Below the pieces are notes generated by a model. The model was not told the origin of the DNA and ran no database searches. It saw only the letters and a list, made by a program, of their open reading frames with translations. A program made the translations under genes and the position numbers. This document shows, piece by piece, positions 49,600-58,896 of a stretch of 64,000 nt of DNA (positions are counted from its first letter, which is position 1; each line of letters opens with the position of its first letter). The stretch comes from Azospirillum sp. TSO35-2 (GTDB lineage: Bacteria > Pseudomonadota > Alphaproteobacteria > Azospirillales > Azospirillaceae). Location of the stretch: NCBI RefSeq assembly GCF_003116095.1, contig NZ_LGRA01000018.1, positions 1,079,740-1,143,739 of the forward strand. The letters run 5' to 3'.

Positions 49600-51126
49600 A
49601 TGGCCCGGCCCGCCCGCCCGGTGTTGTCCAGCCTGGGACCGCTGGCGCTCGATCGCGCCGGCGCCGAACCGCTGCACCGGCAGCTCTACCGTGCCCTGCG
49701 CCAGGCGGTGCTCGACGGCCGGCTGCGGCCGGGGGAGCGGCTGCCGCCCAGCCGGGCGCTGGCGACGGAGTGGGGGCTGTCGCGCAACACGGTGGTCACC
49801 GCCTACGACACGCTGCTGGCGGAGGGCTACGTCACCGGCCGGGTCGGTGCCGGCACCTTCGTCGCGTCCTCCCTTCCCGATGCGGCGCCGGGCGGCGCCT
49901 CACCGCGGGCGGAGGCGCGGCGCGGCGTCGGCCTGTCGTTGCGCGGCCGGACGCTGGCGGAGGCGCCCGCCCTGGCGCGCGACGGCGTCGGCCGGCCCTT
50001 CGCGCTCGGCACCCCCGACCTCGGCGCCTTCCCCTTCGCGCTGTGGGCGCAGTTGCTGGGGCGCTGCTGGCGCCAGGGCGGGCGCGGTCTGGCGGCGGAG
50101 GCCGACCCGCTGGGCCATCCGCCGCTGCGGGCCGAGATCGCCGGCTACCTGCGCGCGGTCCGCGCCGTGCGCTGCGAACCGGAGCAGGTCGTCATCGTCT
50201 CCGGCGCGCAGCAGGGCTTGGCGCTGGTGGCGCAACTGCTGCTCGATCCCGGCGATTCGGCCTGGGTGGAGGAGCCGGGCTGGCCGGGCAACCGCGCGGC
50301 GCTGCTGGGGGCGGGGGCGCGGCTGGTGCCGGTGCCGGTGGACGGCGAGGGCATCGACGTCGCCGCCGGGGTGGCGCGTGGACCCGACGCCCGGCTGGCG
50401 CTGGTCACCCCGTCGCACCAGTTCCCGTTGGGGGTGACGATGAGCCTGACGCGCCGGCTGCGGCTGCTCGACTGGGCGGCGGCCCGCGACGCCTGGATCG
50501 TCGAGGATGACTACGACAGCGAATTCCGCTACGCCGGCCCGCCGCTGGCGGCGCTGCAGGGGTTGGACGGCGCCGGGCGGGTGATCTATGTCGGCAGCTT
50601 CAGCAAGGTGATGTTCCCGTCGCTGCGGCTGGGCTACGTCGTGGTGCCGCCCGATCTGGTGGCGCCGGTGCGGGCGGCGCGGCGGCATTTCGACGGCGGG
50701 ACCAGCACCGTGCCGCAGGCGGCGCTGCACCGCTTCCTGGCCGACGGCCATTTCGCCTCGCACCTGCGGACGATGCGGGCGCTCTACGCCGGCAAGCGCG
50801 CCGCGATCCTCGACTCCATCGGCCGCGCCTTCGCCGGTTTCGGTGAAGCCGCGGCGGGCGAGGCCGGGATGCACGTCCTGCTGCGCCTGCCGCCGCGCTG
50901 CCCCGACCACGGGCTGTCCGAGCGTGCCGCCGCCATCGGCCTGACCACCCCGGCGCTGTCCGGCTATGGCGGCGCTGGAGAGGGCGGCAACGGCCTGCTG
51001 CTGGGCTTTGCCGCGCATGACCCGGCGGCGCTCGACCGCGCCGTGCGCGATCTCGCGCGGCTGGCGGAGGCTTACTCCGCCGGCTCTCGCACCGGCGTCG
51101 GTCCCGCCACGGCCCAGGCCGGGTAG
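49600..51126 (+). CDS. MocR/PdxR-type regulator (GntR HTH fused to a class I aminotransferase domain)
   Basis: 508 residues from ATG at 49600 (GAGGG upstream). GntR winged HTH: PLHRQLYRALRQAVLDGRLR, PPSRALATEWGLSRNTVVTA, YDTLLAEGYVTGRVGAGTFV. The aminotransferase-like domain has VVIVSGAQQGLALVAQLLLD, VTPSHQFPLGVTMSLTRRLR and YVGSFSKVMFPSLRLGYVVV, with the PLP-binding lysine in SFSK. PdxR members sense PLP and control vitamin B6 genes. Here the divergent PPOX-like gene suggests a similar role. Its 3' end overlaps the convergent gene at 51072 by 55 bp. Confidence 0.92.
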   Translation: MARPARPVLSSLGPLALDRAGAEPLHRQLYRALRQAVLDGRLRPGERLPPSRALATEWGLSRNTVVTAYDTLLAEGYVTGRVGAGTFVASSLPDAAPGGASPRAEARRGVGLSLRGRTLAEAPALARDGVGRPFALGTPDLGAFPFALWAQLLGRCWRQGGRGLAAEADPLGHPPLRAEIAGYLRAVRAVRCEPEQVVIVSGAQQGLALVAQLLLDPGDSAWVEEPGWPGNRAALLGAGARLVPVPVDGEGIDVAAGVARGPDARLALVTPSHQFPLGVTMSLTRRLRLLDWAAARDAWIVEDDYDSEFRYAGPPLAALQGLDGAGRVIYVGSFSKVMFPSLRLGYVVVPPDLVAPVRAARRHFDGGTSTVPQAALHRFLADGHFASHLRTMRALYAGKRAAILDSIGRAFAGFGEAAAGEAGMHVLLRLPPRCPDHGLSERAAAIGLTTPALSGYGGAGEGGNGLLLGFAAHDPAALDRAVRDLARLAEAYSAGSRTGVGPATAQAG

Positions 51127-52007
51127 CGCAGGCTGAGCTGGTGCGTGCCGTCCCGCATGTCCAGCACCGGCCGCAGCACCGTCGGGTCGGCCCGCATCGC
51201 GTCCTCGCCGGCCATGTGGACGATGCCGAGCCGCCGGTTCGGCAGGTAATATTCGACCAGCTCGGCCCGGTCCGGGTCGAAACGCCAGGGGCCGATGTAG
51301 TTGCACCATTCCGGCAGCAGCTCGACCGGCAGCCCGTCGAGGTAGATCGCCCCGGCCATCGCCAACTGGTCGGAGGTGAACAGGCGCCCCTTGCGCAGCA
51401 CCCGCGTCTGCCAGCGCTGGAACGCCGCCCAATGCGGGGCGTCGGCCTTCAGCGCGTAGGCGCCGGCGTTCAGCGTCGGCCGGGTGGCGAGCGCCCGGCA
51501 TTCCGCCGCGGTCAGCCCGGCGCGGCTGGCGTTCTTGAACAGGATGGACCGCACCCGCGCGAAGCGGCCGAACAGCCAGTCGAGCCGCAGCTCCGTCTCG
51601 GAAAAGCGGCCGAACTGGGCGACGATGGCGAAGCGGTTCAGTGCGGCGCCGCGGCGCAGCAACTCCACCGCCTCCCAGTCCTGCACCCAGGCGTCGGCGT
51701 CGATCCAGATCAGCGTGTCATGGCCGGGGAAGTAGGTCGGCAGATGCAGCTTGGCCAGATTGGCCTTCAGGTGGATGCGGTTGCGCAGCCGGTGTGCCGG
51801 GATGCTGACCGGCCAGGGCGGCGTCACCACCGTCACACCCTCCTCGGCCGCCAGTTCGGCGAGCTGCTCCGCGGTCAGCCCGGCGTCGATCACCCCGATC
51901 GGGCAGGCGGCCGCCGGCTTCAGCGCGCGCAGCGACGCGATCAGTTCGCGGATCATCGGGTAATAGCGGGAGTCGCCACCGGTGACGACGATGAAGGAGC
52001 CAAGCAT
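51072..52007 (-). CDS. GT-A-fold glycosyltransferase-like protein with DAD motif
   Basis: 311 residues from ATG at 52007 (MLGSFIVVTGGDSRYYPMIR); an in-frame ATG at 52034 is possible. The N-terminal half is Rossmann-like and includes the metal-binding DxD analogue in HDTLIWIDADAWVQDWEAVE. It also has RPTLNAGAYALKADAPHWAA, FTSDQLAMAGAIYLDGLPVE and RRLGIVHMAGEDAMRADPTV, a layout like glycosyltransferase family 8 and related sugar transferases. No signal peptide. Acceptor and donor unknown. It converges with the MocR gene, overlapping 55 bp at the 3' ends. Confidence 0.7.
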   Translation of the reverse strand: MLGSFIVVTGGDSRYYPMIRELIASLRALKPAAACPIGVIDAGLTAEQLAELAAEEGVTVVTPPWPVSIPAHRLRNRIHLKANLAKLHLPTYFPGHDTLIWIDADAWVQDWEAVELLRRGAALNRFAIVAQFGRFSETELRLDWLFGRFARVRSILFKNASRAGLTAAECRALATRPTLNAGAYALKADAPHWAAFQRWQTRVLRKGRLFTSDQLAMAGAIYLDGLPVELLPEWCNYIGPWRFDPDRAELVEYYLPNRRLGIVHMAGEDAMRADPTVLRPVLDMRDGTHQLSLRYPAWAVAGPTPVREPAE

Positions 52008-52124
52008 GATCCGTCCGACGCGTCCCAGGCGCATGGTGATAGGGCGGCCACCCTGCCGGTATTACCTCTCCCCGTCAATCCGCCCATCACTCCGGAATAG
52101 CTGCGGACGGGCACGGTCCCGAAA

Positions 52125-52140
52125 TGGTCCAATCGGACCA
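52125..52140. promoter_or_regulatory. Perfect inverted repeat upstream of treS
   Basis: TGGTCCAATCGGACCA: six-base arms with a four-base centre, 160 bp before treS and between divergent genes. A plausible operator for the trehalose/glycogen cluster or for the leftward glycosyltransferase. Confidence 0.45.
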
Positions 52141-52300
52141 ACCCCATCGCGTGGAACGGCCGGCCGCCGGGGCCCCGCCTGTCCGGAAGTCAGGGGTTGT
52201 CTGGCGGCCTTGGGGGTGAAACCTTCGACCCGTTGGCTTGTTTCCGTCCCGTGTTCCCGCGACACGTGTTCCATCAAACGCTTGCGAAAGTGCTGGACCC

Positions 52301-55300
52301 ATGATCGATCGGCAGGACCGGCTCTGGTACAAGGATGCCGTCATCTATCAGCTTCACGTGAAGGCGTATTTCGACGCCGACAACGACGGCATCGGCGATC
52401 TCGCCGGCCTGACCCAGAAGCTGGACTACATCCAGGACCTGGGGGTAACGGCGATCTGGCTGCTGCCCTTCTACCCCTCGCCGTTGCGCGACGACGGCTA
52501 CGACATCGCCGACTACACCTCGGTCAACCCGACCTACGGCGATCTGGAGGATTTCCGGCGCCTGCTGGAGGAGTGCCACAACCGCGGCCTGCGCGTCATC
52601 ACGGAGCTGGTGATCAACCACACCTCCGACCAGCACCCGTGGTTCCAGCGCGCCCGTGAGGCGCCTCCCGGCTCCAACCACCGCGATTACTACGTCTGGT
52701 CCGACAGCGACCAGAAATACCAGGGCACCCGGATCATCTTCTGCGACACGGAGAAATCCAACTGGACCTGGGACCCGGTCGCCAACGCCTATTACTGGCA
52801 CCGCTTCTATTCGCACCAGCCCGACCTGAACTTCGACAACCCCGAAGTCCTGGAAGAGGTGCTGAAGGTGATGCGCTTCTGGCTGGACATGGGGGTAGAC
52901 GGGCTGCGGCTCGACGCCATCCCCTACCTGAAGGAGCGCGAGGGCACCAACAACGAGAATCTGCCGGAGACGCACGACGTCCTGAAGGCGATCCGCGCCG
53001 CGCTGGACGCGGAGTATCCCGACCGCATGCTGCTGGCCGAGGCGAACCAATGGCCGGAAGACGTGCTGCCCTATTTCGGCGACCCGGAGAAGGGTGGCGA
53101 CGAATGCCACATGTCCTTCCACTTTCCGCTGATGCCGCGCATCTACATGGCGGTGGCGATGGAGGACCGGCACCCGATCGCCGACATCATGCGCCAGACC
53201 CCGGACATCCCGGCCGATTGCCAGTGGGCCATCTTCCTGCGCAACCATGACGAGCTGACGCTGGAGATGGTCACCGACAGCGAGCGCGACTATCTCTGGA
53301 ACTTCTACGCCGCCGACCGCCGCATGCGGATCAACCTGGGCATCCGCCGCCGCCTCGCCCCGCTGCTGGAGAACGACCGCCGCAAGATCGAGCTGCTGAA
53401 CAGCCTGCTGATGTCGATGCCCGGCACCCCCGTCGTCTATTACGGCGACGAGATCGGCATGGGCGACAACATCTACCTGGGCGACCGCGACGGCGTGCGC
53501 ACGCCGATGCAATGGTCGATCGATCGCAACGGCGGCTTCTCGCGCGCCGACCCGGCGCGGCTCTACCTGCCGGCGGTGCTCGACCCGATCTACGGCTTCA
53601 TGGCGGTGAACGTCGAGGCGCAGGGCCGCAACCCGTCCTCCTTCCTCAACTGGATCAAGCGGCTGGTGGCGGTGCGCAAGCAGCGCCAGAGCTTCGGCCG
53701 CGGCAGCTTCACGCTGCTCTACCCCGGCAACCGCAAGGTGCTGGCCTACATCCGCTGCCTGGAGACCGAGAGCGGCGCCGAGATGGTGCTGTGCGTCGCC
53801 AACCTCTCGCGCTCCGCCCAGGCGGTGGAGCTGGATTTGAGGAGCTTCAAGGGCCGCATCCCGGTCGAACTGCTCGGCCGCACCGTCTTTCCGCCGATCG
53901 GCGATCTGCCCTATCTGCTGACGCTGCCGGCCTACGGCTTCTACTGGTTCGCGCTGACCGCCGAGGCCGAGCTGCCGACCTGGCACGAGGCGCCGCCGGA
54001 ACCGATGCCCGACCTGCTGACCATCGTCATGCGCGACGGCTGGAAGAGCCTGACCACCGGCAAGGCCGCCGACGAGCTGGGGCGCGACATCCTCCAGCAT
54101 TACCTGCCGGCGCAGCGCTGGTTCTCCGCCAAGGACCGCCGCATCACCCACTCGCACGTCACCATGGCCGCCCATCTGGACGGGCCGGGCGACGGCTTCA
54201 TGCTGGTCCGGACCCAGGTCGGGCTGGACGGCGACGCGCCGAACCAGATCTATTTCCTGCCGCTGGCGATGAGCTGGGAGAGCGGGGCGGGCGGCACCGG
54301 CTGGCCGCTGCTGCCCTACACGCTGGCGAAGGTGCGGCGCGGCCCGCGGACCGGCGCCCTGTACGACGCGGTGCAGGCCGACGGCTTCGCCCTGTCGCTG
54401 ATCGAGGCGCTGCGGCGCGGCGAGACGCTGCAGGCGGCCTCCGGCGGCGACAGCATCCGCTTCGCCCCGACCGAGGCGCTGGCCGCCATCACGCTGTCGG
54501 AGGAACCGGAGGTCCGCCGTCTGGGCGTCGAGCAGAGCAACACGTCGGTGCTGGTCGACAGCCAGATCGTGCTGAAGGTGCTGCGCCGTCTGGTCGAGGG
54601 CGAGCATCCCGAGGTCGAGATGGGTCGTTTCCTGACCGAGGTGGCCGGCTTCGCCAACACCCCGGCCCTGCTGGGCGCGGTGGAGCAGGTGGCGGACGAC
54701 GGCACGCCGACGGCGCTGGCCGTCGCCCAGGCCTTCGTCCGCAACCAGGGCGACGGCTGGGCCAGCACGGTGGAGGAGCTGGAGCGCGCGCTGGAGGACA
54801 TCCGCCTGGGCGTCGCCGGCTCGACCGAGGATGCGGCGGAGGCGGGCGAGCCCTTCGGCATGCATCTGGTGATGATGACCACGCTCGGCCAGCGCACCGC
54901 CGAACTGCACCGGGCGCTGGCGCAGACGACCGGCAACCCGGCCTTCGATCCGGAACCGGTGACGGCCGCCGATCTGGCGGCCTGGACCGCCGCCGCCCGC
55001 GCCCAGGCCGAGGCCGCCTTCGCCGCGCTGCCCGGCACGCTCGACCGGCTGCCGGCCGACGTGCGGGCGGACGCCGAACGGCTTCTGGCCCGCCGCGACG
55101 AGGCGATGCAGCGCCTGAACGCGCTGGCGGGGATGAGCGTCGACAGCGTCAAGACCCGCATCCACGGCGATTATCACCTGGGACAGGTCCTGCGGGCGCA
55201 GAACGACTGGTACATCCTCGATTTCGAGGGCGAGCCGGTCAAGTCGCTGGACGAACGCCGCGCCAAGGTCAGCCCGCTGCGCGACGTCGCCGGCATGCTG

Positions 55301-55657
55301 CGTTCCTTCAACTACGCCGCCTGGGCGGCGCTGTTCCGGCTGGACAACGCCACCGAGGACGACAGCCCGGCGCTGGCAGCCGCCCGCGACTGGGAACGGC
55401 GCAGCGTCGAGTCGTTCCTCGACGGCTACCGCACCACCATCGAGGGCTGCGCCGCATGGCCGTCGCAGACCGAAACGGCGCGCGGCCTGCTGACGCTGTT
55501 CCTGCTGGAAAAGGCTTTCTATGAGATCGGTTACGAGGCGTCGAACCGGCCGAACTGGATCGGCATCCCGGTGAAGGGCGTGCTGGGCCTGCTCGACGAT
55601 GCGAAAGAGGGCGACGGGAAAGAGGGAGGAGGCGGCCAATCCGCGGGATTGGTGTGA
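52301..55657 (+). CDS. treS: Trehalose synthase-maltokinase fusion (TreS-Mak)
   Basis: 1,118 residues from ATG at 52301. The N-terminal ~550 residues are GH13 trehalose synthase: YQLHVKAYFDADNDGIGDLA, the nucleophile Asp in DGLRLDAIPYLKEREG (~205), the acid/base Glu in LLAEANQWPEDVLPYFGDPE (~247) and FLRNHDELTLEMV (~315). It interconverts maltose and trehalose. The C-terminal ~480 residues are maltokinase (Pep2): QRWFSAKDRRITHSHVTMAA, LGVEQSNTSVLVDSQIVLKV, the catalytic TRIHGDYHLGQVLRAQNDWY (~955) and YILDFEGEPVKSLDERRAKV. It phosphorylates maltose to maltose 1-phosphate. The fusion is known in the TreS-Pep2-GlgE glucan route; GlgE is not in the window. It leads a cluster with glgB. Confidence 0.95.
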   Translation: MIDRQDRLWYKDAVIYQLHVKAYFDADNDGIGDLAGLTQKLDYIQDLGVTAIWLLPFYPSPLRDDGYDIADYTSVNPTYGDLEDFRRLLEECHNRGLRVITELVINHTSDQHPWFQRAREAPPGSNHRDYYVWSDSDQKYQGTRIIFCDTEKSNWTWDPVANAYYWHRFYSHQPDLNFDNPEVLEEVLKVMRFWLDMGVDGLRLDAIPYLKEREGTNNENLPETHDVLKAIRAALDAEYPDRMLLAEANQWPEDVLPYFGDPEKGGDECHMSFHFPLMPRIYMAVAMEDRHPIADIMRQTPDIPADCQWAIFLRNHDELTLEMVTDSERDYLWNFYAADRRMRINLGIRRRLAPLLENDRRKIELLNSLLMSMPGTPVVYYGDEIGMGDNIYLGDRDGVRTPMQWSIDRNGGFSRADPARLYLPAVLDPIYGFMAVNVEAQGRNPSSFLNWIKRLVAVRKQRQSFGRGSFTLLYPGNRKVLAYIRCLETESGAEMVLCVANLSRSAQAVELDLRSFKGRIPVELLGRTVFPPIGDLPYLLTLPAYGFYWFALTAEAELPTWHEAPPEPMPDLLTIVMRDGWKSLTTGKAADELGRDILQHYLPAQRWFSAKDRRITHSHVTMAAHLDGPGDGFMLVRTQVGLDGDAPNQIYFLPLAMSWESGAGGTGWPLLPYTLAKVRRGPRTGALYDAVQADGFALSLIEALRRGETLQAASGGDSIRFAPTEALAAITLSEEPEVRRLGVEQSNTSVLVDSQIVLKVLRRLVEGEHPEVEMGRFLTEVAGFANTPALLGAVEQVADDGTPTALAVAQAFVRNQGDGWASTVEELERALEDIRLGVAGSTEDAAEAGEPFGMHLVMMTTLGQRTAELHRALAQTTGNPAFDPEPVTAADLAAWTAAARAQAEAAFAALPGTLDRLPADVRADAERLLARRDEAMQRLNALAGMSVDSVKTRIHGDYHLGQVLRAQNDWYILDFEGEPVKSLDERRAKVSPLRDVAGMLRSFNYAAWAALFRLDNATEDDSPALAAARDWERRSVESFLDGYRTTIEGCAAWPSQTETARGLLTLFLLEKAFYEIGYEASNRPNWIGIPVKGVLGLLDDAKEGDGKEGGGGQSAGLV

Positions 55658-55735
55658 CGAACCGGCTCCGCGTATGTTCACGTCCGGAGAAACGTACGGC
55701 AGGCTGTCCGCAGCCCCGATCCTTTTCGACCTGTC

Positions 55736-55812
55736 ATTCCCGCGAAGGCGGGAATCCAGAGGTCCCATGGGGTACGCTGTGGGAAAGCCTGCATCCCCGC
55801 CTGCGCGGGGAT
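55736..55812. repeat. Pair of REP-like palindromes between treS and glgB
   Basis: ATTCCCGCGAAGGCGGGAAT at 55736-55755 and ATCCCCGCCTGCGCGGGGAT at 55793-55812, in opposite orientation with GTCA/TGAC flanks. This is the widespread proteobacterial repeat of the TCATTCCCGCG type, arranged as a two-unit block. It may also attenuate treS transcription. Confidence 0.85.
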
Positions 55813-55889
55813 GACGGTGTCGATGAATGGTCCGGTTTGCAGGACCGTCCATGAGACGATAGGGCCTCCACAAGAAGGGCAGTTGGCAG

Positions 55890-58190
55890 ATGGCGAGCGA
55901 CATGACGACGGACACCCGCAAGGACCAGGCGCAGACCGGCGTCTCCGAAAGCCGTTCCGACGATCGTCGGCCCGATGACCCGTGGGCAGCGACCCTGCAC
56001 GCGGCGGCCGACGCCATCGCGCGGGCCCAGCATGGCGACCCCTTCGCCGTGCTGGGCATGCAGCAGGAGGCGCCCGGCCGGCCGGTGGAGGTCCGCGCCT
56101 TCGTCCCCGGCGCCGAACGGCTGTGGGTGATCGACAGCGCCACCGGCGAGCCGGCGGGCGAGGCGGAGCTGATCCAGCCGGACGGCTTCTTCCGGGCGAC
56201 GCTGGCCGACCGGACCGAGCGGTTCCGCTACCGCCTGCGCGTCCAGTACCCGCTGGCGACTGAGGAGTTCGAGGACGCCTACCGTTTCGGCAACATGCTG
56301 GGCGAGCTGGACGTCCACCTGCTGGGCGAGGGCACCCACCTGCGCGCCTACGAGAAGCTGGGCGCCCACCCGCGCGAGGTCGACGGCGTCGCCGGGGTGT
56401 CCTTCGCCGTCTGGGCGCCGAGCGCCCGGAACGTCAGCGTGGTCGGCGACTTCAACAACTGGGACGGCCGCCGCCTGCCGATGCGCCGGCGCGTCGAGGT
56501 TGGCGTGTGGGAGATCTTCGTTCCCCACGCCACCGCCGGCCAGCGCTACAAGTTCGAGATCCGGGGGCCCAACGGCAATCTGGTGCCGGCCAAGGCCGAC
56601 CCCTACGCCTTCCAGGCGGAGATGCGGCCGGCCACCGCCTCGGTCGTCCATGGCCTGCCCTCCTACGAGTGGCGCGACCAGGAGTGGCAGAGCCGCAAGC
56701 TGGCCAGTTCCGACCGCAACGCCCCGGTGTCGATCTACGAGGTGCATCTCGGCTCCTGGGCGCGCATCCCGGAGGAGGACAACCGCTTCCTGACCTATCA
56801 GGAGCTGGCGGAGCGGCTGATCCCCTACGTCAAGGAGATGGGCTTCACCCACATCGAGCTGCTGCCGATCACCGAGCATCCGTTCGACGGCTCCTGGGGC
56901 TACCAGCCCATCGGCCTGTACGCGCCGACCTCCCGCCACGGCTCGCCGGAAGACTTCAAGGATTTCGTCAACGCCTGCCACCGCGCCGGGCTGGGCGTCC
57001 TGCTCGACTGGGTGCCCGGCCATTTCCCGACCGACCCGCACGGGCTGGGCGATTTCGACGGCACGCATCTCTACGAGCACGCCGACCCGCGCCAGGGCTT
57101 CCACCAGGACTGGAACACCCTGATCTACAATTTTGGCCGTACCGAGGTGCAGAACTTCCTGCTGGGCAACGCGCTGTTCTGGCTGGACCATTACAAGCTG
57201 GACGGCCTGCGCGTCGACGCCGTCGCCTCCATGCTGTACCTCGACTACAGCCGCAAGGAGGGGGAGTGGATCCCCAACAAGTTCGGCGGCCGCGAGAACC
57301 TGGAATCGATCGCCTTCCTCAAGCGGATGAACGAGCTGGTCTATGGCCAGCAGCCCGGCGCGATGACGGTGGCGGAGGAATCGACCTCCTGGCCGATGGT
57401 GTCGAAGCCGACCTACCTGGGCGGCCTCGGCTTCGGCTACAAGTGGAACATGGGGTGGATGCACGACACGCTGCACTACATGCAGAACGATCCGATCCAC
57501 CGCCGCTACCATCACCACCAGATGACCTTCGGGCTGATCTACCAGTTCTCGGAGAACTTCGTCCTGCCCTTGAGCCATGACGAGGTGGTGCACGGCAAGG
57601 GCTCGCTGATCAACAAGATGCCGGGCGACGACTGGCAGAAGTTCGCCAACCTGCGGGCCTATTACGGCTTCATGTTCGCCCATCCCGGCAAGAAGCTGCT
57701 GTTCATGGGTTGCGAGTTCGCCCAGTGGCGCGAGTGGAACTACGCCCAGAGCCTGGACTGGCACCTGCTGGACCAGCCGATGCACAAGGGGATGCGCGAC
57801 CTGATGCGTGACCTGAACGGCCTCTACCGCGAGCTGGAGCCGCTGCACAAGACCGACTGCGACCCGTCCGGTTTCGAGTGGATCGAGTCGAACGACAACG
57901 AGAACTCGGTCTTCACCTTCCTGCGCAAGGCCGACGACCCCGAGCACATCGTCATCGCTGTCTGCAACTTCACGCCGGTCCCGCGCCAGGGCTACCGCGT
58001 CGGCGTGCCGCTGCCCGGCCGCTACGTCGAGCGGATCAACACCGACGACCGCAAGTATGGCGGCAGCGGCGTCGGCAACGACGGCGGCATCTACGCCGAG
58101 GCCACCCCGTGGCACGGCCGTACCCACTCGCTGGACCTGACCATCCCGCCGCTGGGCACGCTGATTCTGGAGCGGCGGGGCGACCAATAG
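55890..58190 (+). CDS. glgB: 1,4-alpha-glucan branching enzyme
   Basis: 766 residues from ATG at 55890 (GAAGGGCAG upstream). The N-terminal GlgB domain (~45-130) has [23 protein letters not shown]48 (~150-245) has [20 protein letters not shown]. The GH13 catalytic domain has [20 protein letters not shown], the nucleophile in [20 protein letters not shown] (~438), the acid/base in [20 protein letters not shown] (~494) and [20 protein letters not shown] (~563). It introduces alpha-1,6 branches into glycogen. It follows treS-mak after 232 bp containing REP repeats, and a terminator hairpin follows it. Confidence 0.97.
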   Translation: MASDMTTDTRKDQAQTGVSESRSDDRRPDDPWAATLHAAADAIARAQHGDPFAVLGMQQEAPGRPVEVRAFVPGAERLWVIDSATGEPAGEAELIQPDGFFRATLADRTERFRYRLRVQYPLATEEFEDAYRFGNMLGELDVHLLGEGTHLRAYEKLGAHPREVDGVAGVSFAVWAPSARNVSVVGDFNNWDGRRLPMRRRVEVGVWEIFVPHATAGQRYKFEIRGPNGNLVPAKADPYAFQAEMRPATASVVHGLPSYEWRDQEWQSRKLASSDRNAPVSIYEVHLGSWARIPEEDNRFLTYQELAERLIPYVKEMGFTHIELLPITEHPFDGSWGYQPIGLYAPTSRHGSPEDFKDFVNACHRAGLGVLLDWVPGHFPTDPHGLGDFDGTHLYEHADPRQGFHQDWNTLIYNFGRTEVQNFLLGNALFWLDHYKLDGLRVDAVASMLYLDYSRKEGEWIPNKFGGRENLESIAFLKRMNELVYGQQPGAMTVAEESTSWPMVSKPTYLGGLGFGYKWNMGWMHDTLHYMQNDPIHRRYHHHQMTFGLIYQFSENFVLPLSHDEVVHGKGSLINKMPGDDWQKFANLRAYYGFMFAHPGKKLLFMGCEFAQWREWNYAQSLDWHLLDQPMHKGMRDLMRDLNGLYRELEPLHKTDCDPSGFEWIESNDNENSVFTFLRKADDPEHIVIAVCNFTPVPRQGYRVGVPLPGRYVERINTDDRKYGGSGVGNDGGIYAEATPWHGRTHSLDLTIPPLGTLILERRGDQ

Positions 58191-58221
58191 CGGCCGGCGC
58201 CGGCGGCGCACTCTGCCCCAA

Positions 58222-58252
58222 CCTCCCTTGACGGCGGTGGAGGGAGGCTTTC
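58222..58252 (+). terminator. Terminator-like hairpin after glgB
   Basis: CCTCCC at 58222-58227 pairs with GGGAGG at 58242-58247, followed by CTTTCTTATT, 30 bp after the glgB stop. Confidence 0.6.
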
Positions 58253-58896
58253 TTATTGGATCCGTTGTGCCTTTTTGGAGATCCGGGCAACCGGGCCTTG
58301 GCTGATGATCGATAAGAGACGCCTTCCCTCCGCCGCCGAGGTGGTGCGGACCTTGCGGGGGAACCGCGAGGCGCTGCGCCGCCGGGGGGTTCTGCACGCC
58401 GCGTTTCTGCCGGGATTTCCAACCTGCGCTTACCGACGTTACAAGCCCGTGATAGGAAGGAAAAACCTGTTTCCGGTCGCGGAGGCTTTCGCATGTCCAG
58501 GCGCTGCGTCCTGATGTCCGATCACAAGATGCGGCACCGCCGTCCTGCCGCGCAATCGGATGGAACAATGGAACGGATCTCGGATTCTGTTCCGTCCGGT
58601 TTCAAACGTTCCATTCGCCACGGGAGCATCGGCGAAGCAATAGCCCTCTCCCCCCTGGGGAGAGGGTGGCCCGGAGGGCCGGTGAGGGGGATGCGCGGCG
58701 GCCGTTTCCTGGCCGGCGGCAGGCATCGTTGCCGCATTCTCGTCAGTCTCCGCTGTGCAATTCTCTCGCTCAACCCCCTTCCCGCTTTCGGGGGACCCGA
58801 GGTTCGCCGGTCGCATCGGCGCAAATTTCGTTTGCGCGTGAGCGGGGGGGCGAGGGTTCGTTCGCAGCCGCTTTTAAACAGACAGGCCATCCCCTG
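58253..58896. other. Intergenic region between glgB and glgX with REP-like repeats
   Basis: No intact gene is seen. A GC-rich repeat at about 58645-58690 (CTCTCCCCCCTGGGGAGAG stem followed by GGCCCGGAGGGCC stem) is of the dispersed extragenic type. Further repeat-like sequence lies at 58770-58870 with a CGCAAATTTCGTTTGCG palindrome near 58821-58837. The possible nucleotidyltransferase remnant lies at its left. Confidence 0.6.
58305..58514 (+). pseudogene. Possible remnant of a MNT-type nucleotidyltransferase N-terminus
   Basis: The frame reads MIDKRRLPSAAEVVRTLRGN, REALRRRGVLHAA and then diverges. The LRxRGVxHAAlFGS opening is typical of small nucleotidyltransferases (antitoxin/MntA-like). 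Here the GSxxRG catalytic motif that should follow is absent (FLPGFPTCAYRR instead). If real, it is a broken gene; the similarity is short and may be chance. Confidence 0.2.

Noticed and set aside
58305..58514. MNT/HEPN toxin-antitoxin system
   Set aside because: Only a short N-terminal similarity without the catalytic GSxxRG motif and with no HEPN partner; kept only as a low-confidence remnant.
52274..58568. Long antisense frames over treS and glgB
   Set aside because: Shadow frames; no ribosome-binding sites or domain features.
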